Of a DNA stretch of 41,770 nt, positions 40,617 to 41,770 are shown piece by piece (position 1 is the stretch's first letter; every line of letters starts with the position of its first letter). The notes beneath the pieces are model-generated. The model had not been told where the DNA came from, searched no databases, and was given only the letters and a program-made list of their open reading frames with translations. The position numbers and the translations under genes were made by a program. Source of the stretch: Candidatus Planktophila lacus (GTDB lineage: Bacteria > Pseudomonadota > Gammaproteobacteria > Steroidobacterales > Steroidobacteraceae); the NCBI GenBank assembly GCA_943331345.2, contig CALQLF020000021.1, positions 1 to 41,770 on the forward strand. The letters are read 5' to 3'.

Positions 40617-41770
40617 TAGTTTCGGCGGCGCTGAAAAGCCCTTAACTCTTTTAGTGAATAGAAAGTGCCGCGCCACTCTACGCCACCCTTGGCCAGCGCC
40701 AACGCCATGGAGCGCAACATCAGATAGCTGCCGAAGACGGCGAACAGGGGTAACAGCCAGCCTCCATAGCGGCGCCCGCCAAAGAACCGCGCGGCCAGCC
40801 AGCCTTGCGCCCCCAGCACCAGCAGAACCCCAAGGTTCAGCCACCAGGTGAGGCCCCGGGTAAGCACCAGCGCCATCACGGGCCAGGCCAGCAACCACAA
40901 CTGCGCCGCCGCCCCCACCAACACCAACGGCACCGAATAGCCAGCGCCCGCGAACAGGTTCTTCATCAGCCCGCGCCGCACCTCGCCCCAACTGCCATAC
41001 CAGTCCACAGCGGCAAGACCGTTGGCAAATACGAAGTCCTGACGCCCGCCCGCCAGTTTGAGACACCGGCCCAGTTCGAGGTCGTCATCGGGGCACAAGC
41101 GCACGGCCGCATGTCCGCCAGCGGCGTCATAAACGCTACGTCGCACAAGATTGAAGGCACCGATGCCGACATGCGCACGGCTACGCGGGTTCCGCGCCGC
41201 CCACGGACGCGCCCAAACAGAAAACAGCAAGGCAAAGTACAAAGCGAACTGCGACAGCACACCGCCAGGCAAGCGTGCCTCAGGCGCGGCGGCAATGTGA
41301 TCGAACCCTTCGGCCGCTGCGTGCGCCAACGCCTTCGCCAGTATCTGGGGCTGCAGTTGCACGTCAGCGTCGGTGAACAATAGCCATTCACCCTTTGCTA
41401 GCGCCGCGCCTTGTGCGTTGGCGTGGTTCTTTCCCAGCCAGCCTGCCGGCAAGTCGGTAATGGTAATTATTTGAAGGCGCGGATCGCCCTCGGCCAACAA
41501 CCGTTGCAACACTTGCGCTGTGTCGTCGGTCGAGCGGTCGTTGATGACGATGACTTCCAGCCGTGGCCAATCCAAAGCCAGAAAGCCACGTACTGCAGCT
41601 TCGATAGCGGCAGCCTCGTTACAAGCTGGCGCGATAACGGACACGAGTGGCAACGCCAAACCAGAGGCCCCGGAAGTGCCAAAAAACTCGGGCACGACCA
41701 CATCCCTCAATCGGGGTACACGTGCCAGTCCGAACCAGAGGTACAAGGTGCCTGCGACAGCATATGTAAA
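40616..41770 (-). CDS. Membrane glycosyltransferase family 2, 5' end outside window
   Basis: At least 384 residues; the frame is open to the window edge, and the residues before the in-frame TTG at 41746 (FTYAVAGT) look like a membrane helix, so the true start is probably beyond 41770. The GT2 domain shows SVIAPACNEAAAIEAAVRGF, VIVINDRSTDDT, TDADVQLQP (metal-binding DxD) and CPDDDLELGRCLKLAGG. At least three C-terminal membrane helices follow. The overall form resembles HpnB-like and other hydrophobic GT2 proteins of lipid or carotenoid glycosylation; the substrate is unknown. Its stop codon overlaps the end of MarR operator 2. Confidence 0.83.
   Translation of the reverse strand, partial: FTYAVAGTLYLWFGLARVPRLRDVVVPEFFGTSGASGLALPLVSVIAPACNEAAAIEAAVRGFLALDWPRLEVIVINDRSTDDTAQVLQRLLAEGDPRLQIITITDLPAGWLGKNHANAQGAALAKGEWLLFTDADVQLQPQILAKALAHAAAEGFDHIAAAPEARLPGGVLSQFALYFALLFSVWARPWAARNPRSRAHVGIGAFNLVRRSVYDAAGGHAAVRLCPDDDLELGRCLKLAGGRQDFVFANGLAAVDWYGSWGEVRRGLMKNLFAGAGYSVPLVLVGAAAQLWLLAWPVMALVLTRGLTWWLNLGVLLVLGAQGWLAARFFGGRRYGGWLLPLFAVFGSYLMLRSMALALAKGGVEWRGTFYSLKELRAFQRRRN

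Overview
The window looks like chromosomal DNA from a GC-rich, Gram-negative proteobacterium, most likely a gammaproteobacterium. The evidence is Sec and lipoprotein signals, a MarR/EmrA/EmrB-type efflux operon, an NhaR-type LysR regulator, a fused proteobacterial-type indolepyruvate:ferredoxin oxidoreductase, and a tRNA with genomic CCA. I cannot place the genus. Genes are packed tightly, often with ATGA or GTGA start/stop overlaps. I see no insertion sequence, prophage, CRISPR array or rRNA. No stretch over 300 bases lacks a gene; the longest gap, about 240 bases at 35339-35579, holds a repeated operator-like motif.

Layout. 148-1051: PadR repressor and PspC-domain membrane protein behind a palindromic promoter. 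1112-5632: a methyltransferase coupled to a small unknown protein, then an SbtA-type bicarbonate transporter between two LysR regulators, one NhaR-like and one CbbR-like. 5609-11763: indolepyruvate:ferredoxin oxidoreductase facing away from a class III CoA-transferase, which is coupled to a GH13 lipoprotein. 11723-18504: a galactoside module with an SSS sugar symporter, alpha-galactosidase (GH36), beta-galactosidase (GH42) and galactose mutarotase. The same-strand run continues to 23813 with a secreted M3-peptidase/EEP-phosphoesterase fusion, a BesD/HalD-like 2OG-Fe(II) enzyme and a secreted serine hydrolase.

23918-28557: small membrane and redox genes (four-repeat membrane protein, DUF1295 protein, GFA protein plus thioredoxin), a monoacylglycerol-lipase-like hydrolase with a DUF2147 protein, and an XRE regulator/membrane protein pair with a clear operator. 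28666-32266: a GT2-GtrA fusion and an ArnT-like lipid-linked sugar transferase, a methyltransferase, and tRNA-Ile2(CAU). 32363-35338: Ste24-like M48 protease, DUF1801 protein, cyclase-family hydrolase and flavodoxin-like reductase. 35580-37499: WYL regulator and ARPP-1 protein, with a recurring TGAGCCAC motif in front of both. 37526-40616: DHA2 efflux pump, HlyD adaptor and MarR regulator with two tandem operators. 40616 to the edge: a membrane GT2 cut by the window.

How the genes work together. The galactoside module would import sugar with Na+, remove alpha- and beta-galactosyl residues in the cytoplasm and equilibrate galactose anomers. The SbtA locus suggests sodium-dependent bicarbonate uptake controlled by Na+/pH-type and carbon-type signals, although no RuBisCO, carbonic anhydrase or SbtB is present here. 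The items most worth a second look are the peptidase/phosphoesterase fusion, the 13-bp-phased TGAGCCAC sites around the WYL/ARPP-1 pair, and the double-LysR bicarbonate transporter locus.
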